Shown here: in pieces, positions 16,161 through 25,800 of the stretch
Position numbering within the stretch: position 1 is the first letter of the stretch
Layout of the letters: the number at the start of each line of letters is the position of its first letter
Source: UBA6176 sp032119375
GTDB lineage: Bacteria; Verrucomicrobiota; Verrucomicrobiia; Limisphaerales; UBA9464
DNA length: 40,213 nucleotides
Assembly: GCA_964430505.1 (NCBI GenBank)
Contig: CAYSGH010000034.1
Span: forward strand, 1-40,213
Direction of reading: 5' to 3'
Notes under the pieces: model-generated
What the model saw: the letters and a program-made list of their open reading frames with translations, nothing else
The model's database searches: none
What the model was told of the DNA's origin: nothing
Made by a program: the position numbers and the translations under genes

Positions 16161-17792
16161 TCAACCCCTCGCCACACGGCGCAAGACCGAGTCCCGCTGC
16201 GCCCAACCCTCCAAGAGGGCCGGATGGTCCAGATTGTAGTGCAATCCCCGGCTTTCCGGGCGTTGCAACGCGCAGCCCACGATCAACTCCGCCACCGTCG
16301 CAATGTTCCGCAACTCGATCAGGTCGGAGGTGATCCGGAAGTTCCAATAATACTCACGGATTTCGTCCTGCAGGTTTCCCAGGCGTTTCTCTGCCCGGCG
16401 CAGCCGCTTGTCCGTGCGCACAATCCCGACGTAGTCCCACATGGTTCGGCGAATTTCGTCCCAGTTGTGGCTCACCACCACCATCTCGTCCGGGTCCGTC
16501 GCCTGGCCCGGTTCCCAAGGGGGGATGGCCACGGACACGGGCTCCGGCGGGTCCGCTGCGAGGTGGTCCGCCGCCCGGTGCGCGCATACCAACGCCTCGA
16601 GAAGGGAGTTGCTGGCCAGCCGGTTTGCCCCATGCAACCCGGTGCACGCCACCTCCCCGATCGCCAGCAAACCCTCGATCTCCGTCCGTCCCTCCAAGTC
16701 CACCAACACCCCACCGCACTGGTAATGCGCGGCAGGAACCACCGGCACCGGCTCCTTCGTCATGTCAATCCCATGCTCCAGGCATCGACCGTAAATGTTC
16801 GGGAAGTGATCCATGATGAAGCGCGCCGGCTTGTGCGTGATGTCCAAGAACACGCACTCCGCGCCCGTTCGCTTCATCTCGGAATCAATCGCCCGCGCCA
16901 CGATGTCCCGAGGTGCCAGTTCGAGCCGCGGGTCATACCGCTCCATGAACCGCGCCCCATCCGCCCCTCGCAACACCGCCCCCTCGCCCCGCACCGCCTC
17001 CGAAACCAGGAAGGACTTGGCCTTGGGATGAAACAAGCACGTGGGATGAAACTGGATGAACTCCATGTTCGCGACTCCAGCCCCGGCACGGTACGCCATC
17101 GCCACCCCATCCCCCGTCGCGATGTCCGGATTGGTGGTATAAACATAGACCTTCCCGCAACCACCCGTCGCCAACGCCACCGTCCGCGCGGCAAACGCCG
17201 TCACCTGCTGCGTCGCACGGTCGAGCACATACGCACCCACGCAGCGAGGCGCCCCTCCCAAGCCCAGCTTCGACGTCGTCACCAAGTCCACCGCCACGTG
17301 GTTTTCAAACACCCGGATGCGCCGCTCGGCCGCCACCGCCTTCAACAAGGCCCGCTCAATCTCCGCGCCCGTCGCGTCCTTGGCATGGAGAACCCTTCGA
17401 CGCGAATGCCCCCCCTCGCGGGTCAGGTCCAACGACACCTCCCCGGGGTGCGACGGGTCCGGCCGCCCATCGAACTGCGCCCCCAGCTCGATCAACTCCC
17501 GGATGCGGGCCGGTCCCTCCGACAAGATGGACCGCACCACGTCCTCCCGGCAAAGCCCTGCGCCGGCATCCAGCGTGTCGCGCACGTGCAACTCGACGGT
17601 GTCGTCATCCGCCCACACCGACGCGATCCCGCCTTGCGCCCAGTTGGTGTTGGAATCGGCGCGGTTCTTTTTGGTAACGACCGCGACCGTGCCCAACTGG
17701 GCGGCCCTCAGCGCAAAGGTGAGCCCCGCCATTCCCGTGCCGAGCACCAGGAAGTCGAACGTTTGCGTCGGCATGGCCCGCGACGTGGACAT
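16161..17792 (-). CDS. nadB: L-aspartate oxidase
   Basis: NadB oxidises L-aspartate to iminoaspartate, the first step of de novo NAD synthesis. The 543-residue flavoprotein opens with FDFLVLGTGMAGL (the FAD-binding GxGxxG) and TNWAQGGIASVW, and has ATGGCGKVY, FIQFHPTCLFHP, VRGEGAVL, ELAPRDIVARAID and the C-terminal CTGLHGANRLASNSLLE, all typical of NadB. The final ~100 residues form the helical domain shared with succinate dehydrogenase and fumarate reductase flavoproteins. ATG 17792 is used, with ATG 17774 as a close alternative. The FmdB-like gene ends 11 bases upstream, so the two are probably one operon. nadA and nadC are not in the window. Confidence 0.95.
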   Translation of the reverse strand: MSTSRAMPTQTFDFLVLGTGMAGLTFALRAAQLGTVAVVTKKNRADSNTNWAQGGIASVWADDDTVELHVRDTLDAGAGLCREDVVRSILSEGPARIRELIELGAQFDGRPDPSHPGEVSLDLTREGGHSRRRVLHAKDATGAEIERALLKAVAAERRIRVFENHVAVDLVTTSKLGLGGAPRCVGAYVLDRATQQVTAFAARTVALATGGCGKVYVYTTNPDIATGDGVAMAYRAGAGVANMEFIQFHPTCLFHPKAKSFLVSEAVRGEGAVLRGADGARFMERYDPRLELAPRDIVARAIDSEMKRTGAECVFLDITHKPARFIMDHFPNIYGRCLEHGIDMTKEPVPVVPAAHYQCGGVLVDLEGRTEIEGLLAIGEVACTGLHGANRLASNSLLEALVCAHRAADHLAADPPEPVSVAIPPWEPGQATDPDEMVVVSHNWDEIRRTMWDYVGIVRTDKRLRRAEKRLGNLQDEIREYYWNFRITSDLIELRNIATVAELIVGCALQRPESRGLHYNLDHPALLEGWAQRDSVLRRVARG

Positions 17793-17803
17793 CCTTCAGG
17801 CGT

Positions 17804-18034
17804 CTAGTGCGAGTGCGCCTTGCCCGTCCCGCAAAGCCCGCATGAGGACGGCGTCCCCGTGCAGGCGGCACCTTCGCCTCCGCCGCCCTGGACGGCTGCG
17901 GCAAACGTCGAGAACTTCTTGCTCAAGCGGGTCGATCCGCAGTGTGGGCAGACGGTCCCCTTCCACTCGGACGTCCTCACCAGCACCTCGCTGTCCCGGT
18001 CGCAGGCATCACAGTGAAACTCGTAGATCGGCAT
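17804..18034 (-). CDS. FmdB-type zinc-ribbon protein
   Basis: A 76-residue protein beginning MPIYEFHCDAC, the hallmark of the FmdB family, with Cys8/Cys11 and Cys29/Cys32 (VCPHCGS) making a four-cysteine zinc ribbon. A Gly-rich linker leads to a tail with further cysteines and histidines (CGLCGTGKAHSH). The ATG at 18034 fits the family; the GTG two codons earlier is less likely. FmdB was named as a putative regulator of formamidase in Methylophilus, but the molecular role is generally unknown. It lies 11 bases before nadB on the same strand. Confidence 0.88.
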   Translation of the reverse strand: MPIYEFHCDACDRDSEVLVRTSEWKGTVCPHCGSTRLSKKFSTFAAAVQGGGGEGAACTGTPSSCGLCGTGKAHSH

Positions 18035-18120
18035 GGCCACTCCCTACCCAAGGGACGGTCCCAAATCACGCCCCAAAGTGTTCCTTTCCTGACCACCCCG
18101 ACCAAGGGTAGGTTCAAGCC

Positions 18121-18624
18121 ATGGACGCGCGTTCCTTCACGTCGGGATTGAGCAGGGGCATGTCATGGATGGCCGTCGCGTTGGCCCCATGGATGGCCGC
18201 AGGTTGCGGCAAGCACGACGGCCACGCGCCGGAACCGTCCGGCCACGCCCACCAAGCCAAGAACGGCGGGCAACTCCTTGAGGTCGGCAAGCATCAGTTC
18301 AACATCGAGGTCCTCGTCGACGCCTCGAAGGGCAAGGTCACCGCATGGATCCTCGACGCGCATGCCGAGGATTACGTGCGCATCCCCGCGCCCACGTTGC
18401 GCCTGTCCGCCGTTGCGGGCGGCCAGCAGCATGAGGTCACCCTCGCTGCCGTTGCCAACCCCGCCTCCGGCGAAAAGGTGGGCGACACCTCGCAATTCGA
18501 GGGCGTTGCCGAATGGCTCAAGTCCACACCCGCGTTCTCGGGCACCTTTCATGACGTTGCCATCCGCGGGGCCGGCTTCGGCAACGTCACGTTCCAGCAT
18601 GGCCCCTCTCCCAAGGCGCGCTGA
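18121..18624 (+). CDS. lipoprotein of unknown function
   Basis: A 167-residue predicted lipoprotein: a hydrophobic segment from about residue 14 ends in the lipobox AAGC with Cys29, followed by a His-rich stretch (His32, 35, 42, 44). The rest is a compact beta-rich domain with GGQLLEVGKHQFNIEVLVD, KVTAWILDAHAEDYVRI and GTFHDVAI. I do not recognise a named family with certainty. The clustered histidines next to the anchor suggest metal contact, but this is inference. It is followed after 42 bases by the DUF3299-like gene, so the two probably form a transcription unit, divergent from nadB/FmdB. Confidence 0.75.
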   Translation: MDARSFTSGLSRGMSWMAVALAPWMAAGCGKHDGHAPEPSGHAHQAKNGGQLLEVGKHQFNIEVLVDASKGKVTAWILDAHAEDYVRIPAPTLRLSAVAGGQQHEVTLAAVANPASGEKVGDTSQFEGVAEWLKSTPAFSGTFHDVAIRGAGFGNVTFQHGPSPKAR

Positions 18625-18666
18625 GCCCCCGCGCTCCGGACGGCACTCCAAACAGGCAACCATCCG

Positions 18667-19329
18667 ATGAAAGATTCCTCGAAAACCGAATGGCTCCGCA
18701 CCGCCATGGGCTTCGTGGGCGCCGCCCTGGTGGGCTCGTGGATGTTCGCCCAGGACGGCAAGCCCTCCGGCGGCGTCCGCGGTCAACCCATCAAGCCTGC
18801 GGCGCCCAAGGGGCAGCCCATCGTTCGTGCCTCCACCAACACCCCGGCCGCACGCCCAACGAATGCGACGGTCGTCGGGCCCCCCGCTTCCTCCACCAAC
18901 GCACCCGCCAAGCCCGGCGGCCCCATGCCGCTCGGCTTCGACCAACTCGCGGGCTTCAACTACGTCGTCCCTGAGTACACCGGCACCACGCCGCCCCCCG
19001 CCCCGGACACGAACCAAATCCCCGCATCCGTCCGAGGGCTGGATGGCAAGACCGTTGCCGTGAAGGGCTTCATGCTTCCCCTCAAGGTCAAGGACGGAAA
19101 GGTCCAAGAGCTCCTCCTCATGCGGGACCAATCCATGTGCTGCTTCGGGGCGGTGCCCAAGATCAACGAGTTCTTGACCGTCAAGATGACCGGCGAGGGC
19201 ACCCGGGCCGTCATGGACCAAGCCGTCACCCTCGTGGGGAAGCTCAAGGTCGGCGAGTTCTCCGAGAACGGCTACCTCTTGGGCATCTACCAACTCGACG
19301 CCGACCGCGCCGAGGGGCCCGGACTTTGA
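18667..19329 (+). CDS. DUF3299-like exported protein
   Basis: The 220-residue product has a short hydrophobic N-terminus (MGFVGAALVGSWMFAQ, residues 14-29), then a Pro/Thr/Ala-rich linker to about residue 85, and a C-terminal domain with LDGKTVAVKGFMLPLKVKDGKVQELLLMRDQSMCCFG and KINEFLTVKMTGEG. This matches the DUF3299 pattern (an OB-like domain with a Cys-Cys-Phe-Gly motif). The adjacent cysteines could bind metal or form a disulfide. DUF3299 proteins are often near metal-ion ABC transporters, but none is encoded here. It lies 42 bases after the lipoprotein gene. Function is unknown. Confidence 0.7.
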   Translation: MKDSSKTEWLRTAMGFVGAALVGSWMFAQDGKPSGGVRGQPIKPAAPKGQPIVRASTNTPAARPTNATVVGPPASSTNAPAKPGGPMPLGFDQLAGFNYVVPEYTGTTPPPAPDTNQIPASVRGLDGKTVAVKGFMLPLKVKDGKVQELLLMRDQSMCCFGAVPKINEFLTVKMTGEGTRAVMDQAVTLVGKLKVGEFSENGYLLGIYQLDADRAEGPGL

Positions 19330-19361
19330 ACGGCGCGACCGTGACATCCTTGGCGCGACTC

Positions 19362-19368
19362 GGGAGGG
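19362..19368 (+). promoter_or_regulatory. ribosome binding site for the serine acetyltransferase GTG start
   Basis: GGGAGGG lies 7 bases before the GTG at 19376. It is one of the few strong Shine-Dalgarno sequences in the window and settles the choice of a GTG start. Confidence 0.7.
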
Positions 19369-19375
19369 TCACGCC

Positions 19376-20293
19376 GTGAATGGACTGCCGATCACCGAGC
19401 TGACGGACGCCCTGCTGGTCAGCTATCGGCAGCACGGCGGGATCAACCACGTCGATGGCGCCAACCTCCCCTCCCGCGGCGCCGTGGTGGACATCACCCT
19501 CGAGCTGTTGCGCCTCCTGTTCCCGGGATTCTTTGACGACGCCGTCGTCCATGCCTCCGATCTCAAGGCGGACACCGTCCTCCGCATGGACTCCGTCGCC
19601 GGCAGGCTCGAGGACGAGATCTGCAAGAGCCTCGCCTGCACGGACGCGGACCGCAGCACCGTCGAGCACCGGGCTCGTTCCCGCGCGTTGGTGGGCGAGT
19701 TCCTCCGCCGCCTTCCCTTCATCCGGGCCCTCCTGCAAACCGACGTCGAGGCCGCCTTCCAAGGCGACCCGGCCGCCCGCAGCCGCGAGGAAATCATCAC
19801 CGCCTACCCCTTCATCGAGGCCGTCGCCGTACAGCGCCTGGCGCACGAGCTTCATCGGCAGGGCGTTCCCCTGCTCCCGCGCATGATGACCGAGTGGGCG
19901 CACGGCCGGACGGGCATCGACATCCACCCCGGGGCGAGCATCGGCTCCCACTTCTTCATCGACCACGGGACCGGAACAGTCATCGGCGAGTCCTGCATCC
20001 TGGGCAATCACGTGAAGATCTTCCATGGCGTCACGCTCGGGGCGACCAGCACCTCCGGCGGCCAAGCCCTTCGCGGCCGCAAGCGCCACCCCACCATCGA
20101 AGACCACGTGACCATCTACTCCGGGGCCGTCATCCTCGGAGGCGAAACCATCATCGGCCGCAACTCCACCATCGGGGGCAACGTCTTCCTCCTGCAAAGC
20201 GTCCCACCGGACTCGACCGTCGTGATGGAGGAGACTCGAGTCCGCGTCCTGCCCAAGCGCGGGCGCACGGCGGACCTCGACTACCAAATCTGA
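19376..20293 (+). CDS. cysE: serine O-acetyltransferase
   Basis: It transfers acetyl from acetyl-CoA to L-serine, giving O-acetylserine for cysteine synthesis. The 305-residue product has a helical N-terminal domain (to about 165) followed by left-handed beta-helix hexapeptides: GIDIHPGASIGSHFFIDHGTGTVIGE, the catalytic Asp/His loop IDHGTG, and VKIFHGVTLGATS, then an IGGNVFLLQSVPPDSTVV end. It is longer than E. coli CysE (273) and closer to the EpsC-type variants. The GTG at 19376 has a strong Shine-Dalgarno. No cysteine synthase gene is adjacent. A cysS gene is present much further along, but without operon linkage. Confidence 0.9.
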   Translation: MNGLPITELTDALLVSYRQHGGINHVDGANLPSRGAVVDITLELLRLLFPGFFDDAVVHASDLKADTVLRMDSVAGRLEDEICKSLACTDADRSTVEHRARSRALVGEFLRRLPFIRALLQTDVEAAFQGDPAARSREEIITAYPFIEAVAVQRLAHELHRQGVPLLPRMMTEWAHGRTGIDIHPGASIGSHFFIDHGTGTVIGESCILGNHVKIFHGVTLGATSTSGGQALRGRKRHPTIEDHVTIYSGAVILGGETIIGRNSTIGGNVFLLQSVPPDSTVVMEETRVRVLPKRGRTADLDYQI

Positions 20294-20323
20294 AGTCGGC
20301 CCAACGGCTGCCGCGTCGTCGCC

Positions 20324-20827
20324 ATGCCACAACCCCCTCCAGCCATGGCACCATGGGTCATCCGACGCGGAACGCCCGAGGACCATGCCACCGTCGTGGA
20401 CTTCAACCGCGCACTCGCCCGGGAGACCGAGGGGCGCGACCTCGACCCGGCACGCCTGTCGCCAGGCGTTGCATCGGCCTTGTCGGATCCGGGCAAGGGC
20501 TTGTACTGGCTGGCGGACGCGGCGGGAACCGTCGTGGGCCAGCTCATGGTGACGCTGGAATGGAGCGACTGGCGCAACGGTTGGTTCTGGTGGCTCCAAA
20601 GCGTCTATGTGGCCCCGGCTTGGCGCGGCCAGGGCGTGTTTCGATCGCTGGCCCATGCCGTCGAGAAGGAGGCGCGTGCGAGGGCTGACGTGTGCGGGCT
20701 GCGACTGTACATGGAGCCCCACAACCACCGAGCACGGGCCGCCTACACCCGGCTGGGCTGGCGACCCGCCGGGTACGAACTGCTCGAGATCGACTTCACC
20801 CGGCCAGCAGCGCCTGCTGCCTCGTGA
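20324..20827 (+). CDS. GNAT-family N-acetyltransferase
   Basis: The 167-residue product has the GNAT fold: an N-terminal WVIRRGTPEDHATVVDFNRAL segment, beta strands around GTVVGQLMVTLEWS, and motif A SVYVAPAWRGQGVFRSLAHAVE (93-114), whose R/Q-G-x-G-like loop binds acetyl-CoA. Motif B follows as YMEPHNHRARAAYTRLGW. The substrate cannot be deduced. It begins 30 bases after cysE on the same strand, so co-transcription is likely. ATG 20324 is used; ATG 20345 is also possible. Confidence 0.88.
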   Translation: MPQPPPAMAPWVIRRGTPEDHATVVDFNRALARETEGRDLDPARLSPGVASALSDPGKGLYWLADAAGTVVGQLMVTLEWSDWRNGWFWWLQSVYVAPAWRGQGVFRSLAHAVEKEARARADVCGLRLYMEPHNHRARAAYTRLGWRPAGYELLEIDFTRPAAPAAS

Positions 20828-20842
20828 GCTGGGCCTCGCGCC

Positions 20843-21667
20843 TCATGCCTCGCGCCAGCCCAACAGGCTGACACCCTCGCGCCGCGCCACGGCCTCCGCC
20901 TCCGGCCGGTCCAGCAACACTGTCAACCCAGCCTCGAACGCAAGCACCCGAATGCCCGAGCGCGCGCACGTTTCCACCGTCCGCGGGCCGACGCACGGCA
21001 GGTCGAAGCGCACGTCATGCCCGCGCTTGGCCAGCTTCACCGCCACCGCCGCCTTTGACTTGCCCGCCAGTCCTCCGCCCCGTTCCAGGCAGGCGTCCGT
21101 TCCCTCGAACCCCTCCACCGCCAGCACCGTCCCCTCCTTGACCACCACGGATTGCCCAATCTCCAGCCGCGCCACCTCGCGGGCGATCCGAAAGCCGAAC
21201 GCCACATCCTCCATCTCGGGCTCGCTCGGCTTCGGGCCCGCCACCAAGCCCACCCCGGGCATCCAAGGCCCCAGGTAGGGCAGCGGGTCCACCAACCGAA
21301 TCCCATCCTTGCCCAGCTCGTCGGCCACCGCCCCGAACAAGGTGTGCGCGTTTCGTTCCCTGACGCCCAGCAACAGCCTCATGCCCCGCAGGTCCGGACG
21401 GATGTTGAACAGGTTCGATGGCGCCAATTGCCCCAGCATCACGCACTCCCGAACGCCCGATTCCCGCAGCACCTCGATCATCCGGCCCAACTGCCCCACC
21501 TTGACCCAACCCACCGCGTCCACCTCGCCAGCCAACGCCGGGTCCGTCTCGCCCTCGAAGGCCACGGCGGCAACCCGGCGTCCTTGCCTCCGGGCCTCGG
21601 CGGCAAACACGAACGGCAACCGCTTGCTGCCGGCGATCAACCCCAACGGTGCCTCGTGCGCTTCCAT
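20843..21667 (-). CDS. lpxI: UDP-2,3-diacylglucosamine pyrophosphatase LpxI
   Basis: LpxI (DUF1009) hydrolyses UDP-2,3-diacylglucosamine to lipid X in lipid A synthesis, replacing LpxH in many bacteria. The 274-residue product has LGLIAGSKRLPFVFA, VGWVKVGQLGRMIEVL, VMLGQLAPSNLF, GIRLVDPLPYLGPWMP, FGFRIAREVARLEIGQSVVVKEGTVLAVEGFEGTDAC and KSKAAVAVKLAKRGHDVRFDLPCVG, the standard succession of family blocks, including the Asp-containing C-terminal motif. ATG 21667 is chosen; ATG 21736 is an alternative. It diverges from the SMP-30-like gene. Its presence implies lipopolysaccharide or at least a lipid-A outer membrane. Confidence 0.93.
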   Translation of the reverse strand: MEAHEAPLGLIAGSKRLPFVFAAEARRQGRRVAAVAFEGETDPALAGEVDAVGWVKVGQLGRMIEVLRESGVRECVMLGQLAPSNLFNIRPDLRGMRLLLGVRERNAHTLFGAVADELGKDGIRLVDPLPYLGPWMPGVGLVAGPKPSEPEMEDVAFGFRIAREVARLEIGQSVVVKEGTVLAVEGFEGTDACLERGGGLAGKSKAAVAVKLAKRGHDVRFDLPCVGPRTVETCARSGIRVLAFEAGLTVLLDRPEAEAVARREGVSLLGWREA

Positions 21668-21755
21668 CCGCGCCAGACTGCGGCCCGCCTCGCCTCCTGA
21701 CAATGGGCTTGCCTCCCGCCCCTCGCGCTCGCCCATCCTTGCCCACCAGTCCCGC

Positions 21756-22823
21756 ATGAACTTCACGAAGATCCCTGCCGCCGCCTGCGCCCTTGGCCTT
21801 CTCGTTGCATCCCCCTTCCCGCCCGTGGATGCCGCCCCCGTCCCGGCCAAGGCCAGCAAGTTGCGGCCCGCCCCCGCCCACCCCATCCATGGCAGCGTGG
21901 ACCGTTTCGACCCCGCATTGGACGCGCTGATCGCACCCGGCGTCCAAATGGAGCGCCTTGCCTCCGGCTTCAACTGGTCCGAGGGCCCCACGTGGCTCCC
22001 GCGCGAGAAGGCCATCGTGTTTTCGGACGTGCCGGAAAACGTGGTGTACCGATGGTCCGACCGCGACGGCTTGTCCGTGTACCTCAAGCCCAGCGGCTAC
22101 ACGGGCCAGGCCCTCGAGTTCAACGAGCAGGGCTCCAATGGCCTGGCGACCGATGCCGCCGGGCGACTCATCCTCTGCCAGCATGGCGACCGGCGCATCT
22201 CCCGCCTCGACCGGGGCGGAGCCTTCACGCCGCTCGCCTCACACTTTGACAACCGCCGTTTCAATTCGCCCAACGACCTCGTCTTCGACCGGCGTGGCAA
22301 CTTGTACTTCACCGACCCGCCGTATGGGTTGAAGGGGGGCAACGATGGCGACGCCAAGGAACTGGCCTTCAACGGCGTGTACCTCCTGCAGCCCGGCGGC
22401 AGCGTCCGGCTGCTCACGAGTTCCATGACCTTTCCCAATGGCATCGCACTTTCGCCCGACGAACGCACCCTCTACGTCAACCAATCCGACCCCAAGGCGC
22501 CCATTATCCGCGCGTTCCCGGTCCGGCAGGACGGCACACTCGGCGAGGGACGCATCTTCTTTGACACGACGCACCTCATGCAATCGGGCGGCAAGGGCCT
22601 GCCCGATGGCCTGAAGGTGGATGCCCGCGGCAACGTGTTCGCCACCGGCCCAGGCGGCGTGCTCGTGCTGTCCCCCGAGGGACGATTGCTGGGCCTGCTC
22701 AACACCGGCGAGGCCACCGGCAACTGTTGCTGGGGCGACGACGGCGCCACCCTCTACATCACTGCGGACATGCACCTGCTACGCATCCGCACGCGCACCA
22801 CGGGCCACGGCTTCCGCCGGTAG
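21756..22823 (+). CDS. exported SMP-30/gluconolactonase-like protein
   Basis: A 355-residue six-bladed beta-propeller of the SGL family. Residues 1-26 form a signal peptide (NFTKIPAAACALGLLVASPF...DAA). The core has GFNWSEGPTWLP, FSDVPENVVYRW, NEQGSNGLATDAAGRLILCQHGDRRISR, RFNSPNDLVFDRRGNLYFTDPPYGL, FPNGIALSPDERTLYVNQSDP and GLPDGLKVDARGNVFATGPGGVLV. The Glu of SEGP, the Asn of SPND, and the Asp of PDGL fit the metal site of gluconolactonase/SMP-30. It probably opens sugar lactones in the periplasm; the substrate is unknown. It begins 89 bases from lpxI on the opposite strand. Confidence 0.9.
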   Translation: MNFTKIPAAACALGLLVASPFPPVDAAPVPAKASKLRPAPAHPIHGSVDRFDPALDALIAPGVQMERLASGFNWSEGPTWLPREKAIVFSDVPENVVYRWSDRDGLSVYLKPSGYTGQALEFNEQGSNGLATDAAGRLILCQHGDRRISRLDRGGAFTPLASHFDNRRFNSPNDLVFDRRGNLYFTDPPYGLKGGNDGDAKELAFNGVYLLQPGGSVRLLTSSMTFPNGIALSPDERTLYVNQSDPKAPIIRAFPVRQDGTLGEGRIFFDTTHLMQSGGKGLPDGLKVDARGNVFATGPGGVLVLSPEGRLLGLLNTGEATGNCCWGDDGATLYITADMHLLRIRTRTTGHGFRR

Positions 22824-22877
22824 CCCCGGGATCCCGCCGATCCCGTCCGATCCGACGGATCGGCCGGACGCATGATG

Positions 22878-25800
22878 TCAGGCCATCCACGCCCCGAGCG
22901 CCTCCACGTGCGCGGCGGAGCCGTCCCGCAGCCAGCCGTCGAGCTGTGCCGGGTCCTTGAGCTGCTGGCCCCGCAACCTCGGCACTGCCACGAACGCCGA
23001 GCGCACGTCGGACAACGCGGTCAGGTCCCCCCACAGCTTCTCGAACTGGGCCACCGGGAACACGTCCTCCTGGCCATGTCCCCAGCGCTTCTTCACGTCC
23101 TTGAGCGTGACGTAGGTCGGCAGGCGCAATGCCATCTCCCGGATCGCCGCGCCGATGCGCACGCCGTCCTCGGCCAACACCACCTCCCGGTCCAACCCCA
23201 GCGCCGCCAGCCAACGGTCGATGTCGATCCAGGTCGTCATCGAGTTGTAGTAGGACAACCCAAACTCATCCTCCTCCCGGGGCATCGCCAGCCCCTCCAC
23301 GAGGCGCACTTGCCCATTCACGCGCGCCAGCCCGCCACCCCGGTCCTCCAGGCGCCTCGGGATCACCTCGAAGCCCAGCGCGGCACCGCTCCGCCGGTGC
23401 CAGCCCACCAGGACCGGGTCCAAGTCCGCGCCCAAGGTGTCGATGTTGTGCAGCATCAACGTCCGGAGCCCAGGCCGGGCACGGAGCATCCGTGCCAGCA
23501 CCCCGTTGCGAAGCAGGTTGGGAACCTCATAGAAGTGCCCAACCGGATGCATGCATTGCAGCGGCACGTTGTCCACGTAGTCGGTGCCCTCCCCCGCCGC
23601 CGTCGCCCAACCCATCAAGGCCGAACGCAGCGATTCCCGAACCTTCTGCTGCTGCTCGTCCAGCACTTGCTGTGGCATCTCCTCCCACTGAAACCGCAGG
23701 TCCCTTGCCATCGGCACCATCCGCAGCCCGACGCTTCGGCCCGGCGAGACCAGCACCTGCCCACGCCCGACCTCGGCGAGGCTGGCCAGCTCCCGCGCGA
23801 TGTATCGCTCCGTGGGGGCATGCGTCAGGTAGCTCGTCGTGAACACGTGAAACGGCTGCTTCCCGTGGTGCCCCGCCACGCGACGCGTCTTGGCAAGGTG
23901 GACCTCCAGGAACGTCCGGTGCCGGCCCGCGAGGCGGCAGAAGGGATGCAACGCCTTGCAAACACCGGCGCCCTGCGTCCAGCGCGAGCCCGCGCCCGCA
24001 GCCAGCGTCACCACCGCCACTTCCCCGCCCGCCAAGGCGGATTCCCCTTCCGCTCGCAATGCCGCATCGCCGGCCAGCTCCGTCCACCGCGCCACGTCCC
24101 CCGGCGCAACATCCTCGATCCGCGCATCCGCCCGCAGCCGGTTCTGGGCCAGGCCAATGCGTCCCTCGCGCATGTCCCGCCGCACCGTCTCGTGCTGTTC
24201 GGGGTCAAACCCGTTCGCATTCAACAGCTCCCGCAGGCTGCCATCCGCGCCGCGACCGGCGTGGCCCCGCGGCAACAGGGCGTCGAACAACACCTGGACC
24301 ATGCCCCTCAGCTCGGGCTGGGTCCTCGCCGCCGCACCAAACCGGTCCAGCTCGACGCGGCGGACCGTCGGCAGCAGCCGGCTGTCATGCCGTACCAGGG
24401 ACGGCACCGTCAGCGCATAGTAGTCCCGGGGCATCAACGCCTCCGGGCCCCGGAGCACCTCGGCCCAAGTGCCCCGCTCGTTGATCGCGTAGTCGAACAC
24501 CACCGGGTCCATCGCAAACGGCAGGCCCTCCTGCATTTCGCGCTTCGTCCGGACCATGATGTCCAGCAACCGTCCCTGGGCCTCCGCCTTGCGCGACGGC
24601 TCAAAAATGAAGCCCATCCCGCCGCCGGACATGCCCCCGAGCATCCAGAATCCCCAGAAGTCGTCCCCGAACGCCTCCGACGCCGCCGCGATGACCCGCT
24701 CGGTGAAGTGGTTCGTCGCCCAGGGAATGATGGCCTGAAGAGGGCCGCGGAAGTTGCGGGTCGTGGCGGCACCCAGCGCGCGGATGTCCCCGCGCCTCAG
24801 GGCATTCACCACCTCATCCAGCACTCCCAACGCCTCCTGCCGGCCGCGCCATTCGGGGCCCGACCGCAACAGGTACTTCTCGGTCACCATCTCAAGGATG
24901 GGCCCCACGTTCTGCGCCATTCCCCCGTGCACCACCACGAGCGATTCCTGCAAGGCCCGCCGCGCGCTCTCCGGCACCTCATCCCTGCCAAACACATGGT
25001 GCACCGGCATCAACCGCCCCCGCGAGATTCCCCACTCCGGGTCGTCCTCCGTCGCCGCCATGCCCGTGATCAGCTTGATCCCCGGCCAAACCCCGCCCGA
25101 GTCCTGCCATCCCCCCCCGGACCCGCCCAACCATTCGCCGAGCAAGGCCCGGGCCAACACCAGGCGCCGCTCCGGTTCCTCCAGCGCGCCCGCCAACGAC
25201 CGCGCCTGGCCCGTGGCCCGCATGCACGCCGAGATCAACGAGCCCAGCAAGTTCGTGCTCACGGCCAACCGCGATCCCTTGGGGATTCCATTCACGCTCG
25301 AAACCACCTCGAGCCCCCGCCCCGGCCCCACCACCCGTGCCAGCACCTCGGACAACGAGTGCCCCGACCCCTCGATCCCCGGCGGCACGATGCCCGACGC
25401 AATCACCGCCGCCTTCAGCAGGCCCAGGTAGTCCTTCGCAAAGTCAAAGACGTCCGCCAGCGACTCCACGTCCGCCGTCGCCCCAAGGTCCACCGACGTC
25501 AGGCGCAACACCGGCTCGTCCAGGACCCGGATCCACGCGCTCACCGGCGGACGCGGCCCCGCATCCCGCCCATGCACCCCAAGGTCCACCGAGATGTTCA
25601 CCACCCGGGCGCCCTCCGGGTAATCCATCCCGAGGAAGAAGATGTCCGACCACGCCGAGTGCGTGAGGTCCATGCGCACCGGCGTCTCCTCGCGGAGGAT
25701 CGGGTAGGCGCCGTCCGCGTCCTTCGCCAGCAGCTCGGGCCGGATGCGCAGCGGCTGGTCCAACGGATGCCCCATCCGGAACATCCACTGGTTGCCCCGC

